64,000 nucleotides of DNA from Linepithema humile (taxonomy: Eukaryota; Arthropoda; Insecta; Hymenoptera; Formicidae). The notes below the pieces were generated by a model. The model was not told the origin of the DNA and did no database searches. It saw only the letters and a program-made list of their open reading frames with translations. The translations under genes were made by a program, and so were the position numbers. The stretch lies in assembly GCF_040581485.1 (NCBI RefSeq), contig NC_090131.1, forward strand, positions 18,984,532-19,048,531. The letters run 5' to 3'. Positions 48,600 to 62,400 of the stretch are shown piece after piece. The number at the start of each line of letters is the position of its first letter. Position 1 is the stretch's first letter.

Positions 48600-51500
48600 C
48601 TTAAGATACATATTGTACGATGTCAGCAACGATACTTTGCCGTGAGAAAAGTCGCGGTATATAATAATAATAACGGATGCAAGCGTTTATGCTTACACTT
48701 CAAGTGATATATTCGCTTCTTGTTGTTTATATTAAATGTCTGGGAGAATTTTAAAACACACACATATTTTATCATACATCATTAAAAGCAATTACGTTTC
48801 ATTAAACGAAAAAGATCTTAATTTAGAACATTGATATAGCAGTAACTCTTTTAAAAATAGGAGATGTGTAAAAATATCATACAAGTATTTACAGACGCCA
48901 CTATATTTACGAGAATATCGCATGTTTGTTATCTGCGCCGACGCGCTGTGACACACATCATTGGTCACTCTATCGTGCCGCTCAAAAACACACTGCTTTT
49001 CAAGCTTCGTTTAGTTTTGTGGTCGCATACTAATTAACCGGTCGCTAATTTACCCGCACCAATAAATCATGCAGGCAGTATGAGTTACCTGTGCCGATAA
49101 ATTATCACTTACGACATGCCGGACATTCGAGTCGAGTTCGGCTCGCGTGGAAGTTGTGGTTTTTGTCATTAGTTTTAACTAAAATTTATCGACCCTAATA
49201 ATCACTGCCACGCAAATCATTACTTTCAATCCGCGCCGACTGGAAATTTTTGCTTTAATCGAAATTTATTCCCGCTTGTATTTGCGTCGGGAGACGTTAA
49301 TTTAGCGTAGACACACGTAGCGGGGAGCTAGAGGCAAGGTGAATAAACAACATCGGAGACAAGCGACGCGGCGACTTTGCGTAAAACCTACGTAAATTAA
49401 GATTGAACATTTTTTAAGAGGAGCATCAGACAAATATATTACAATTGAAAAGTGCATTCTAAAACAGTTTCAAGTTCACAATTGCAAATTTAAATGTGTA
49501 AAGCAATATAAAATTATGGAGTTTTTATATGTGAGAACATAATATTGGAAAAAATATTTTACATTTGAAAAATACTTTTCTGTTTCAACAATATTTCTTC
49601 CTTAAAGACGACTATCTTGAAACGAAAGTGATCGTATCTGAGAATTTTCTTAAATGGAACACTGACACTGAGACCGTAATCTCTAATGAAATGCTTCTCA
49701 CACTTGCACCCTCTCTTCACGCATCGTGTAACTTCCGAACAGTAAAAGCGCGACTCGCTCTGCATTATGCAAATTAGCAGTTACGTATCCTTGAAGTAAT
49801 CAGAATTAAAGATCCAGGGAAAGAGCGTCGAAAGCCACTCTGATCGTAGCATCCGTTAATCAAAATCGCTTTTATCTCATTTGTTTAATAACCCATCTCG
49901 GACGCGAGCCCGAGCAGATATCGCTTTCGAATGGCCGATAGCCGACGCGTATCCCCACAATTTGCTTCACTCGATCTCTCTCGAATCAGCAAATGGTGAA
50001 GTACTTTGCGGCAGATGTGTAACCGTGCCGCCGCGAGCAACAGTGTAATTCATGAGCTGGGTAACATTGTGCGATTACAATCAAAATGCGTGTGCATGCT
50101 CATAATCGGCCCAACCACCGAATGCGGAGTATAGATTTTTGGGTCTCTCTATGTCGCTCTTAATGCACGGTTAATTCAATTTCGCCCGAATCAAACGGAC
50201 GATCGCTCGCGCAGGTGGACAGCGATTTGCAAAGGGAGTGGCCTGCGCGGAGTTCGCCGCAAGTACGAGAATTGCGTATAAAGCCGCCACGACGACCACA
50301 TTCGACGCTAGGCATTAACCTAATCGCCTTCATTACACGGAATTAATGCAAATACGCGAATGCGCCGCGTTATTTATAACACTCCGTGAAATAGGTAATA
50401 ACGGCCCGATGCAGCCGCCAGCGTACCTAGCGCACGACATGTCACCCAATTAATTATCCACAACGCAATTCCTGACTCATACTCGGCGGAGTTAACGGAG
50501 TCTTAACGAGGACTCCTCCTTTCTCTCTTCCCGCTCGCGCTGCCTCGGCGCTCTATCGTGGCGCTCGCGAAGGTCGGGAGGACGGGCTCGGGTTAGAGAA
50601 ACCAGACACGAAGATTTCGGTCACGTTCAGGATCGCGCGCGAAAAAATAGTAATGTCTTGAGAGCTCAGCGGAGCGCTTGATATTATAGCTTTTTTGCTA
50701 CCCGGTGCAACCCCTGAGGCGGACACTAACGCCGTGTTGCGCAACGAGGCTAATTACAACGTATTCGTGATGATCGTCTGGAAGGAGGTTACATAACTAT
50801 TAATTAAAATAATACATTACACGCCAAGCGGAATTTTCTCACCATAAACACGCGTTAGCCTCTTTAGACGCTTCATAATCATCAACGAGAAAAAAGAAAT
50901 TTAATGCTTCTATTACTTAATGAGTGAAAGCTGAAGAAAAAAGGAAAATAAAAGATAGCTTCATAAACATACAGAAAGAGAGAGTTTTTCTTTTAATATG
51001 AAGTATTAATACCTAATATCTGATATATTGATGTGTTATTTAATAACTTTGTAATTTTATTTTACATTTTATAAAAAATGTAAAGTAATAAAATGATATA
51101 ATTTAATACTTTATAAAATATAAAATAAAATATTTTATTAAAAATGAATATAACATTTAATATTTTTTTCACCAGTACAAGTAATTAAAAATAATTAAGC
51201 AATTAGAGAATCTTTGAGTGGAAAATCGAACTTTGCTCTAATTTGGCGTGTCCTAAATGAAGCCAAAAAATTCTAATTTCCGTCATAGACATTAGACGAC
51301 GTAATAAGCTTTCGCCCTAACGAGGCCGCCATAAGGCGAGCATACGCGAGAAGTCAGATGTGTTATTGGAAACTATACATCTGGAATGTGCATCATCAGC
51401 ACAAGCAACAAGAACAGAGCGATTTGTATTCCAAAATTGGAAACGGGAAATTGAAAGCTTTAAAGATATCTCATAGAATTTCCGGTTGGAATAATTCAAA

Positions 51501-54500
51501 GGCTTTCACGCATTTTATTAATTATTTAGCGGGCATATATTAAACAGCCTTCTACAAAATTACCTGGCTATTTTCACATAGCATTTTAATAAAAGTATTA
51601 TTAATATTTTATTCAGCACATATAAGATATATATCGTACCGAGTGTATTCAGATATCATTTCATCCATCAGGTATATATGCATATAATATTGGAAAATAC
51701 ATCTACATAAAATACGTCTACATAAATTTAATTAAAATTAAATTGGAAATTTCCATCGTATTATAACGTATCTCATCCTGTAATTGATAGTCCACATGAT
51801 TGGAGACACTAATTAACTATTAACTTCGAACGCATAATATAAATTAAGCAACATACTTTCATTATCGTTTTAGATAATCAATTTATTTTTGTTGATTGCA
51901 AATATGTATACTCTTAATAGAATAACTATTATAGGTATCTAAATATAGGACAGCGTTTGAAATAAAAGCGATCCGGAAATTTTGCAAATTTCAAAAGCAA
52001 TATATTTTACGCATTTTAAAATCATAAAATACGATATTATATTGATATTATTTTAGTTTCAAAGTACACATTGAGGTGCTAAGATAGCTACAAATGCCCA
52101 GATCGATTTAAATTCCCGACTGTGTATAAATTAATGCTTTCACATGTCCGCGAACAAGAACCCCAGCCGTGTGCGTGATAAATCGGAAAAGTCTGGAGAG
52201 GACCAGTCTTTTATCTAAATGCCTTATTAAGCGTTGCCCACACGTCCGCATTTCGACTCCTAATTTATGAAGGATACTCCGTGTTAATGTGATCCTATGT
52301 ACGTCGCTTCCCGAACAGACGGTTCTAACGAATAGGTTTTATCCTACAGCCGTGGACGTGCCGTGGTGGGCTACCCGGGGGACTGGGGAAGGTAGGTAGG
52401 AAGGTGTCCGAAGCGTGGAATAAATTATGAAAATACCGAATGTCAGGAGTGATCAAAGGCGGCCGCACCTCATTGTGCGCGTCGACCCGACTGTTTAGCG
52501 CTCGTAAGCAGCGTCCGAAAATAAAGTAATACAGACAGGCTGACACGGTAGTGAGAATGATGTCACGCCGACGCGCGGACGGAACGATAAAAATGCTCGT
52601 GACGACCAAGCGTCATATAATGCATTTTTGATTAATTACCAACAAGTCCGTCGATTGGAATCATCGATCGAATTTTTCATGCACACACAGAGAATCATTA
52701 TGAACCGAATACCTATTTCACAATGAATGTGATTGATGTTTTACTGTCATTGGCAACGGATATAAAACGTAAAAGCCGATTTAGGCTGTTTGATGATGAT
52801 AGTCATTGACATATCAATTACTGAAAAATTGTTCCAGTTGATAAAATTCAGAATATGAAGTTGATTCTAGGCATTCATTTAGCGCTGAATATATTTCGTC
52901 ACGAAATTATCTCGCTTATATTGCTGCTTTGAACTAAAATATGCAAAATTTAAAATACTTTAGCTGTTTGTATATATTTATCGCAGGGAGAAACCAGCAG
53001 GTCGTTTGAAAAAAGCTTTATATTTGATGTTATTATACTTCTGAAAGGTTATACGTGACTCGCCACCGCCCATAAATTTTAATTATTTCGACCAGAACTC
53101 TAACAAAATTAATCGAGGAAACTGGATATCTGAAGTACTACGAAACGAATCCATTTAAAAACACTCCCGCTTTAAATGCCGCAAACGACTTCTACGGTCA
53201 TCTTCCCGCCATTAGGTAGAAAATCATCCAAGTTAATAAGTGGAAAAACGAAAGGAAGTTCATTTAAAGACACGAAACGCTCTTTAAAGGAAGCAGAAAC
53301 CACGTTAACGCATGCGCCAACCATACTAAGTATTCTCGCGAGCGTACGTAGAACGTAGATCCATTGATAATGTCCCTCGCCTGTTCTCGCGTCTCGGCCG
53401 TAAGGACTTGCTCATAGTTCACGGATGTTAACCAACTGGAAAATAAGGGAGACTCGCTTGGATCGGCGAAGGAAGAAGAAACGAGAGAAACGATGCGAAC
53501 GCGCGGCGAGAACTTCAGACGAGAGAAGGCTAAACACGTTTCTCCTCTTTCTACTCTTTCCTTTCCTGTTTCTTATCTGAAATTACGAGCGATCATCCAA
53601 TCATCCCTCTTCAGCTTTTTCGTTACCGTGATTATCAATTCCATTATTAATTTTGACAGACGCGCGGCTCACTCTTTGACTACAAAAGACATCAAAATCT
53701 TGTTTGTAATGAGCTATTTAATGTAATAATTTTTACATCCTCAAGAATGACATCGTTATGTCTCGAAGAATAATGGAATTACAGAGGAGAATGTCGAGGA
53801 TACCAAAAATAGCAAGAACGCCCTGCTTAAGAAGTTGATCAATTTTCTTCGTGCTCCCATTTTCTCGCTTAACTGTAAGTAAACGTGATTCTCGTTATAT
53901 TCTCTTCCCGGTAACTTCCTGTCCCCGGATTAATGTAGTTATTAATCAACGACGTAAACGCTGTCGGCTGGTGGATGCGCATACTCGGTCAACATAAACC
54001 TGTTAAAATTCACTTTAAAATTCGCCAGATAGAAAATAATTATTCGTATGACCCGAAGTTTATTTCCGAGCAGCATTGCATGCAGTCGCCGAAACATTTT
54101 TTTAATTATAACATATTTTTATTTCTGATTTCATGACCAGGTACACAAAATATTAAATTATTGTATTTTCTACTCGGGTAGGCAGAAAAATAAAATAATA
54201 ATGTAAAAAATAAACAGGAAATATGTATTTATCAAAATCATTGGAGAGAAGTTAATAACAGAATAATAATATATTTGTGACAGATCGGAAGATTCAATTT
54301 TTAGCATTTTGTGTACGCTCTGCTGGCGCGCAGCACCAGAAATATAAGGCTCCAAGCTTCAAAACACGGTATGAAGCATGCTTGAAAAGCTAGCAATTAA
54401 TGGATGCTATGCTGGCGGTAAGCAGGAGCTTATAACGCAGGTGTCTATGCCTTTCCTGCGCTGCTGATAGGCATCTCTTGTGCACTTTTATATACCACCA

Positions 54501-57500
54501 CGTATGGATCCTATATAAGTATCTATCTTAAGTATCTATGTAGACATTTAGTGTATAGTATACCTAGTAGATCCGTTCGTGCGCCACGGTGTACCGGGTG
54601 ATGCCGAAAATCTTACAATTTTCTGTCTTACGATAAATATTTTTTCAATTTCTTTTTTATAAGATATTCAGGCAACATTATTCTGACGGTATGTAGCATA
54701 CACTGACGTGCAAGTATATGCTTACTCCGCAATTTTTCTACTTCCGCTGAAAACAGCTAACGCGATTATACTTACATCGATCGCGCCCCATTCGGCCGCA
54801 CGATTTATTATCCTTCCCCATCCATCCGCGCGATTCGCCGTAGCGATTCGAAACGGTAATTTATCTAACGTTTCGCACAATTGAGCTATCATCGCGGCCG
54901 TTATAATAAAGCACGAGGCGCGATTCTGACGCCTTTTCGAGCGGCGCGATCGCTCGCGAGAAATCGAAATCGCTTTTGGGATCAAATTCGCACTGCACGA
55001 GCTCGTTCATCGAACGCATCTCGCTCGTTCATATGCGCGCCGCCGTCAAATACTTTCTTACCGCGACCGATCATTCTACGGCTTAAACACATACTCTCAA
55101 GTGCATCTTATGGATGTTAGAGTCCCAGCAAAAAGACATTCCTTAAGGAGCGCACCCGCAATTATACTTTTCTCGACGTTTAAACTCTGCATTCGCTGCA
55201 CTATTTTGCCGTTTTCTTTCCGGAATAGCCTCGTCGACGAACGAGCAAGTAAAGAAAGTATCGGATGCGTCACGACTTCTGTCGAAATAGCATGTTGCAG
55301 TGAGAACGTTTCGGATGGGAACAAATTTCTGCGAAATTGATATAGTCTCGGCGTTGATCGTAGAAAATTCACGAGAGGAGATCGATCGCGACGAAAGCTG
55401 CCACCCGGTACACTTAAAGACGAACGCCAGCTGACTAGCCGCATTTTTCATTAACACGCTGTAAAGCCTCGTATGAATAGCTGAACCACGGAGAGCGATG
55501 AGTCGCCTTCATCTCGCGGCGGACGTGGCTAAGATTCTTTTACGTTAAGACGCGCGGCGATAGCGGCTGACGTTGGTAGGGAAAGATCATTATACTCGGG
55601 AAAATTTATCGGGGTGATCTCGACGTTTCTCGGCGAGCCTTATCGTCATATCAAATTTTTTAACGAACTTTCAACATGACTCGAAAAAATATACAGCTTT
55701 TAATAATAAAGCACAGATGGCCAATAAAAGTAAAAAAAGAATATAATTTTCGCAATATGAAATATAATAATACAGTCTAGATTGTAATTTGTTTCCAAAT
55801 TAGTTTTTTCTTTTTTTATTTAGTTTAAAAATTTCATCTGCTAACGTGAGATCAAACATTGAAAATCTTTGAAAACTTCAACATTATCTTTGCTCGATCT
55901 ATTTTCTTTTTCTAAATTTCTATAAGCTTCATAGAGAAATCTCTCTACATTCGTCTTCGATTAAGTATAGTAAGTTAAGAATAGTAAGTCGCCCATGATG
56001 ACTAACAATAAGAGATAAGAAAAATACGTGAAAAAGATAGCAACGAAATTTACATGCACATATTTCTATTAAAAATGTGGATGAAATCCTTAACAGAACT
56101 ATGATATGTCGATATTACATGTACTATAAATAAGCTTCTACAATCCTTTGAAAATTACGGGTTGCACTCAAACTTATCATGTGTTAACGAGCCCGGTTTG
56201 CTTAAACATAATTATCGCGGTTCGGTGCTGACTAACTAATCGCCTCAATACGGATCGTGTCGTCTATGTTAATCATCTACCATAACGTTAATTATCTACG
56301 GCAAATAGACTCGCGAGTATATAGCGTCGCAAATTAGGCCGTAAAGGATCTATAGTTACTTTTCGTCGTTAGTTCCGTAAAAACACGTCGTCACCACGCA
56401 AACTTACAGTTTTTTATTTTTTACTCAAGCCACGCTTTGAAAGTTTACTACCCATCTCCGGCAATCCGCTCGTGCCCATTCTCGTGGTATGAGCGAGGAA
56501 ATATTGCGACATTCATGAAGCGGTGCGAAGAACAACGGTCTTCTTACGCAAGCATGGAGTTTGTTGATTACTTAAGAAAACGGAAAGTACCTTCCTTCCC
56601 GTTGCAACTGCACTACGAGAATTAATCGCATATAAAACACGTATTCTGCGGCCGAATAAAAATATATTTCTAATATTTTCAATAAGATCGATGTAAATAT
56701 ATAAAATCAACACTTGTCGTTTTACGAATTACACATTTATATCAATTAATATTGTTATTTTTATTTATAAAAATTATTTTTTAATGCGCTATTTTCATGA
56801 AATGCTTATGATTGCTTTATACGTGCAATTATATAATTGCATTAGTGAAATCTCTCTTCTCAATATTGTGTTCTGACACTTCAAATAAGCGTGCCGCGAA
56901 ATAATCATACATCCCTTTCAATCAGCTCGCGTCCGGTCTTCGCGCACAATTTCACAGTCCGCTCGTTACATGGGTATTTCAGTCGCGACTAATTCCGCAA
57001 AAGTCCGTAACGCGGTGCGGCGCGCCTCGGACCGATCCAATAAGCGTAGGACCCGTAAACGTCGCGTCGTGGTCCGCGAGGCAAAGCGCGCGGGATGATT
57101 TACGGAGCGAGAAAGGGAAAGGCGAACGAACGAACGGAGGCGGGGGGAGGCCTCTTCGGCGTGCATGCATATACAACGCGCGAACGCAACGGAATGAAGG
57201 GAACAGAGACGGTATGAACGACAGTAAATCTCGCCGCGATTGACACGTGTGAAATGCGTCGGTCGGCTACTCGGGGGCCCGTGCTTTGACTTCGAGTCCT
57301 GCATACGCGTTCAAAGAATCCGAGTGAAGGCGGCCAGCTGACTCGTGCGGCGCACGCTAAAAAGGGGGCCGCAATATGCTCCGACCCAGTGCCGGCACCG
57401 TCGCATAAACTTTTCTCCAATTCTGACCGAAATCGATTTGACCCCGGGACAAGCCAGACGGAGGATGAAAAAGAAATGGCTGTCCGCGTGAAAACGAGTT

Positions 57501-59375
57501 CCCGTTTCGCAGACGGACGGTCGTAAACCGTCAGACATCTTCCGGCGCGACCCCAAATGCTCGCGTCGCGTGCAATGGGAATATATTACATCGTACGTGA
57601 CAGCATGCGGAAGAACTCGCTTTCGCAGAAGCGGTTTCGAAATCATTCAGATGACGACTCGTGAAGTCGGAGTGAAGAAATGGCAATTTTGTAATCGCGA
57701 GTTCCGCCATTAGAAACGCTGTGTATCTACTTGATATCTCGCGACACAGAAAATTCCAGTGCGATTGAATGCGGAGAACTGCGCAGCGATTATTTATGAC
57801 AGTTTTTTTTTTACTCGACAGGCGCGAAAGAAACGAAGGACGTAGAAGTAGACATTATCGTAGCACCTCGTCTTTGCGCGCAGATTTACCGCGCCTCCTG
57901 CGATACGCGCATACTCGCCCCGACAGTCGCGAATGCGTTTATGTAGCAAATCAGTATGCGGAAGAAATCGAATTCATGGGCTTGTCAGTGTCGCTTTTGA
58001 AGCCCGATATGAGTTATGTCTAACTACGCCGCATGCTTACACGTACACATATGCGATTTAACGCACGGCCATTTGAAGAAAGTTCCTATTCGATCTTTTA
58101 ACACGGTCATTTGTCGTGGTCTAAGACGTGAAAGTATAGAACGGCGAATTGACCAGCACTTTCAACTTGAAAATACCGCCGAAACAATACCGCCTTTACG
58201 GAAACCGTACACGTGTTTAAACATCATCGACGCTCGCATTTTGACGTCTTTTCTGTATTGGCAAAGTAATCTCATCCAGTGTTCTCTTACTGACTATCCC
58301 GGCACGTGTCAGGAATTCGACAGCGTGTATTCTGCGCACGACAGTTTCACATTTCACCTGGAAAGTGGCGTGACAAAACTGTCCCTCCTGGCGGCTTTTC
58401 CACGTCGCAAAATTTTAGAGGAGCTCCTGGAAGGCGGAGAATAGACGCGCAATAGGATTCCCGCTCACGGGAAAGACCGAGAAAAAAACGGAGAAAGAGA
58501 GATTGAAAGGACGACATACGGCGCTCGAGGAAACGGAAGGACACGCGTCGAGCATTCGGAGGACTCCCGTGTCCAGTCTCGCGCAATTTTGTAGCTTCTG
58601 CACTTTGCCATGAACACGTATACATATGTGGTTATGTACATAAAAAACGTCTGAGTATGAAGACCGCAAACGAGCCTCTATTCAAAATTAACCGATGAGT
58701 CGCTCGCGCTGGAATATTGATGGACGCGCTTCTTAAGCTACGCAAGCACATGTTGTGACTACCGATGGATTTCATCGCACATTAAAATTCAGAATTGTTT
58801 CCTACGACGTTTATTTTATAGGAAAATCGAAGTCGCTTCACGGACGGATGTAAAATAATATTACAATAATTAAATTTTATTTCGATAATTGAATTATATC
58901 TTTTTAATCAGCTTCGTCTTTACTTGATTATAAAATGCACACATATTTTCTGATTAAAGTTGTGCAGTTTTATTAAAGAGTTATAATGACTATTGATATT
59001 TCATTGATAATATTAATCTTTTAATATTATTATGAATATAATATTAATATTAATAATTAATATAATAATAATAATATTAATAATAATATCATAAATAACA
59101 CACAATTTGAAGCTCAATACATTCAAACTATTCGCTCTTTTCTCTTTATTTAATTTTATACGAATTATGTCTCTATCGGTAGCATGATTAATGCACATAT
59201 GTGCATTACAAAATGTATTGTCAATAAAATATGCCACAAACACGAAATTGCTTTTTTGCAAAATATTTGAAAAAGGAAACATCTACGGTTCGTCAAATAA
59301 GTTGAAGAGAAGGTCCTCGACAGTTGCTATCGGTAAATCATAACTTTAAACCCTAGCGCGTCTCGGTTTGTTCAT
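48600..59375. other. non-genic mosaic DNA
   Basis: No recognisable gene. On the minus strand a strong acceptor (TTATTTTCCTTTTTTCTTCAG, ending at about 50933) leads into stops in all frames, and a consensus donor AT|GTAAGTATA occurs at 54775. A plus-strand pair of overlapping frames at 57769-58023 and 58016-58444 has no recognisable content. AT-rich blocks lie at about 50990-51220, 51540-52080, 54090-54300, 55680-56120 and 58840-59290, the last with an ATT/TAA-rich run at 59040-59091. CpG-rich blocks lie at about 54880-55020 and 56940-57650. Confidence 0.5.
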
Positions 59376-59379
59376 TGGA

Positions 59380-59448
59380 CAAATTCTTTTTTCTTTTCAC
59401 AGATCCATTGGTTCGATCAATGCGAGTGGTTCAGACAATGAATCATAG
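59380..59448 (+). other. strong acceptor with possible short terminal coding exon
   Basis: AAATTCTTTTTTCTTTTCACAG ends at 59402 and is one of the best acceptors in the window. Skipping one base, the downstream frame reads SIGSINASGSDNES and then TAG at 59446-59448. The other two frames are also short (stops within 12-20 codons). There is no good donor downstream, so if used this would be a last exon. I see no AATAAA close enough to confirm that. It may equally be a decoy acceptor in an intron. Confidence 0.2.
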
Positions 59449-59449
59449 T

Positions 59450-62400
59450 CTCTTCCAGGGGCTCTAACAATGTTAGCGGTGTTTGCACTCGACGTATGGC
59501 GAATACGCATTTAGCTAATTGCATTAAATCGCGATGCAAAGCGACGCGCGCCCGATTTCACCAGCTTCTGATTCGATTGAAACGTCCAATGGAACGCTCG
59601 ATTCGCAAAAAACGTACATCGCCGCTGTTTGTTCCGTGAAAAATAACAAAGTTAGCAACATGGAAATGTAATTCCTGCAATTATTGTTGTATTATCATGG
59701 AAAAATAATGATATTTGTTCGAATTATTATTTTGAAGGAGCACAATGATGCACAAATGCGTCAGAATGATTGCACCAGAAGTGAAAAGTCGTAGAATTCA
59801 CGCGGATCAGCATAATGACGTCCAATTTTAAGCTCCCTCGTTATTAGACACCACCCCGTCTCACGATCATTGACTTTCATGTGATTGCATTCCCACCGAG
59901 ATCCCCCCCCCCTTCCCTGCGAAGCGAAACCGTCTAATATTCCGCTACTTCCTATTGTAAACCCAGACAATGTCCCCAATAACGGTACGTTAAGAGATCA
60001 CCGACTCGCTCGAAGTAGATGCATTATTCATCGGTCGAGAGACATCGACGAAGATATATCTTCGATCGTGGCCGAAACGCCAAATCCGCCGACTCCGTTT
60101 CCGGAATCGTTATTTCGCGAGATCGTCATCCGCGATGAACGCCGAAGAGGCCGCGCGAGACAACCGGAACAGAGTCGAGCCGTCGTCGTCATCGTCGTTT
60201 CGCGTTTAAAGCCGGCCCTCTCACCCGGAACCTCCGTTTGACCGGCGCGGATTCGATCTCCAGCCGGTCGGCTGGACGCGTTCGAGGAGCGCTTGCATTA
60301 TTCATAACCAATTCCCGAATCCCGAACTCGAAATGAACCATCGTCCAAGTCAGCTTCCTCCTTTCCCCCTTGCCTCCACCCACCATTATCGGCAGCCTCT
60401 TTGTCGTTCGTTCGCCTCCTCGTTTTCTTTTAATCTCGCTTCTCGTTTCGCGTCTTCGCTTCGTCTTCTCTCAATCTAGAAACACAAACCATCCGCGCCC
60501 ACTTGCGACAAAAACGGCACGAATTATCTTATCGGTAATATTTATCATCTTAACTTTGTTGAATTAATTGACTATTGAGCTGAAAATTTTTAGAGTGTTC
60601 AGACATTTTTCCGAGTCTTTATCCTGTTCTTTATGGCCAATTAACGTGTCCGGCGTAGGGAATAGCAATAATGCATACGCTTGCATGTTGGATTAAAATT
60701 TTGCATCTGTAGGCGCCTAACGGTGCAGCAGCGATATTACCGTTTGGATGAAATAGCAGAATAGCTGTCGAGCGAGTCGAGATCTGTTTCCTTGATCGCT
60801 TATACATATACTTTATCTTCGCTCAACCTTCAATATTATTTTTTCTATTCAATGTCTCAATATACTGATCTTACTCTTCAACACCCACCGAATCGCGAGA
60901 TACTGATCGGCGTACGTAATAAAATGTAGCGTTTTGTAACATTTTCCAACACTCAGACCTATAGATAAAAACAGTTTGATATCGCGCGACATAATTTTAT
61001 AAAAAACGATAATCTAGTCGCGAATTCTTGCATCTAACAAATATCTCTCGTTGGTTTCGTAACGTGCAAGCAACTTGAGACGAACCAGTTTAAGTTCGCT
61101 TTCCGCCCACCGCTCTTGCGCCGCTTTCGACGTTATCTCGATTGAGATTCGTATTTTTCTTCACCGCTCATGGCGATTGACAAACTCGAGTTCTGTAATA
61201 TCGCGACGCAGCACGAATATCGCTAATGATCCAACTACATATCTCCGCAACGGTCCGCAACAGACTCGAACGTTAGATTAAGGGACAGGAGGTTGCACAG
61301 CGCGACAGGGAATATATTGGCGAGCGGATTAATGTGCAAATTCTCAACGACAGGTATTCACGTCGTCTGGCGACATTAACGTGCGAGCATAAAGGAGGTA
61401 AAAGACAACCGAAACGTGCATTCGGACCTAGAACGACTCGATTTCTCTCACGGCATCATCGTCTCTTTGTCGTCTCTTCGTTATCTTCGTTTAAATTACT
61501 CTTCCGTCCCTCTCCCCCTTAATTTATAATCGCGCGTTTTTCATCGCCCACTTGCAACTTGGTGTGAAAGCGCAGCGCGAATGTCTTTGTTAATGACGCG
61601 ACGTCTTATTTGCCGGCATCACCGACACGCGGGACGTAAAAGGCGAAGCCGTGGATCCCCGAGTATCCAAAGTGACAATGGCTATTCGTATCATTGTCAT
61701 CTGCGGCAATTGAACCCGCTCTGTCGCAACAACCACGTTCACTTCGCTTGACACGGCTCGCGCATCCTCGAATAATTCGCATTTAAACGTGCAATGGCGA
61801 AACACGTCGCATAATGCATAATATAAATTTCATAAATGCAAATAGCTGCAATAAATATAACGAATATTTAGCGACATAAAAGACATAAAAAATATTTAAT
61901 AATTTTAACGCGCAAGTTTTTCAGTTTTTATTCAGTTTTACAGTATAATAAAGCCGGTTTATTAAATTCCAATTCGGAATATAATAAAGCCAGAGAGCCT
62001 CTTACTTCCGTTTTCCTTTGAAGGCGCTTCTTTTTCGCGGCTGAACGATCCTTTCGCTGGCATTCGCCAGAGATGCAGCCTACAAATATACATCTCTTTC
62101 GCGACCGGTGCAACGATTTGGCGCGGATACAGTGCCGACGAAGAAACGCGAGCTGACATTTAATGCCTCTGTCGACGAGTATGCAAACCGAGAAAACGCA
62201 AGCTCGATGAAAATACGTTCTGCCGACTGAATAGGTAGAAGAGTGCCGGAGTGAGTGCATGAGCTTCTAATAACTAATAGCGTTTACTCGCCGTTTGACT
62301 ACGCGAGAAGGCGGAACACTCGAAGTTCGCGAACGCAAAGTACGTTGGCTGACGGCAATCGTAAAGTACGTCATATCTTTGATCTATATTCGGCTGTAGC

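Noticed and set aside
50860..50960. Strong minus-strand acceptor ending at about 50933 with a GTGAGA donor further on
   Set aside because: All three frames of the intervening sequence have stops, so it is not a coding exon; no other support for a non-coding exon.
57769..58444. Two overlapping plus-strand frames (84 and 142 codons) that might be one frameshifted gene
   Set aside because: No recognisable content in either frame, no splice context, and no support for a frameshift beyond proximity.
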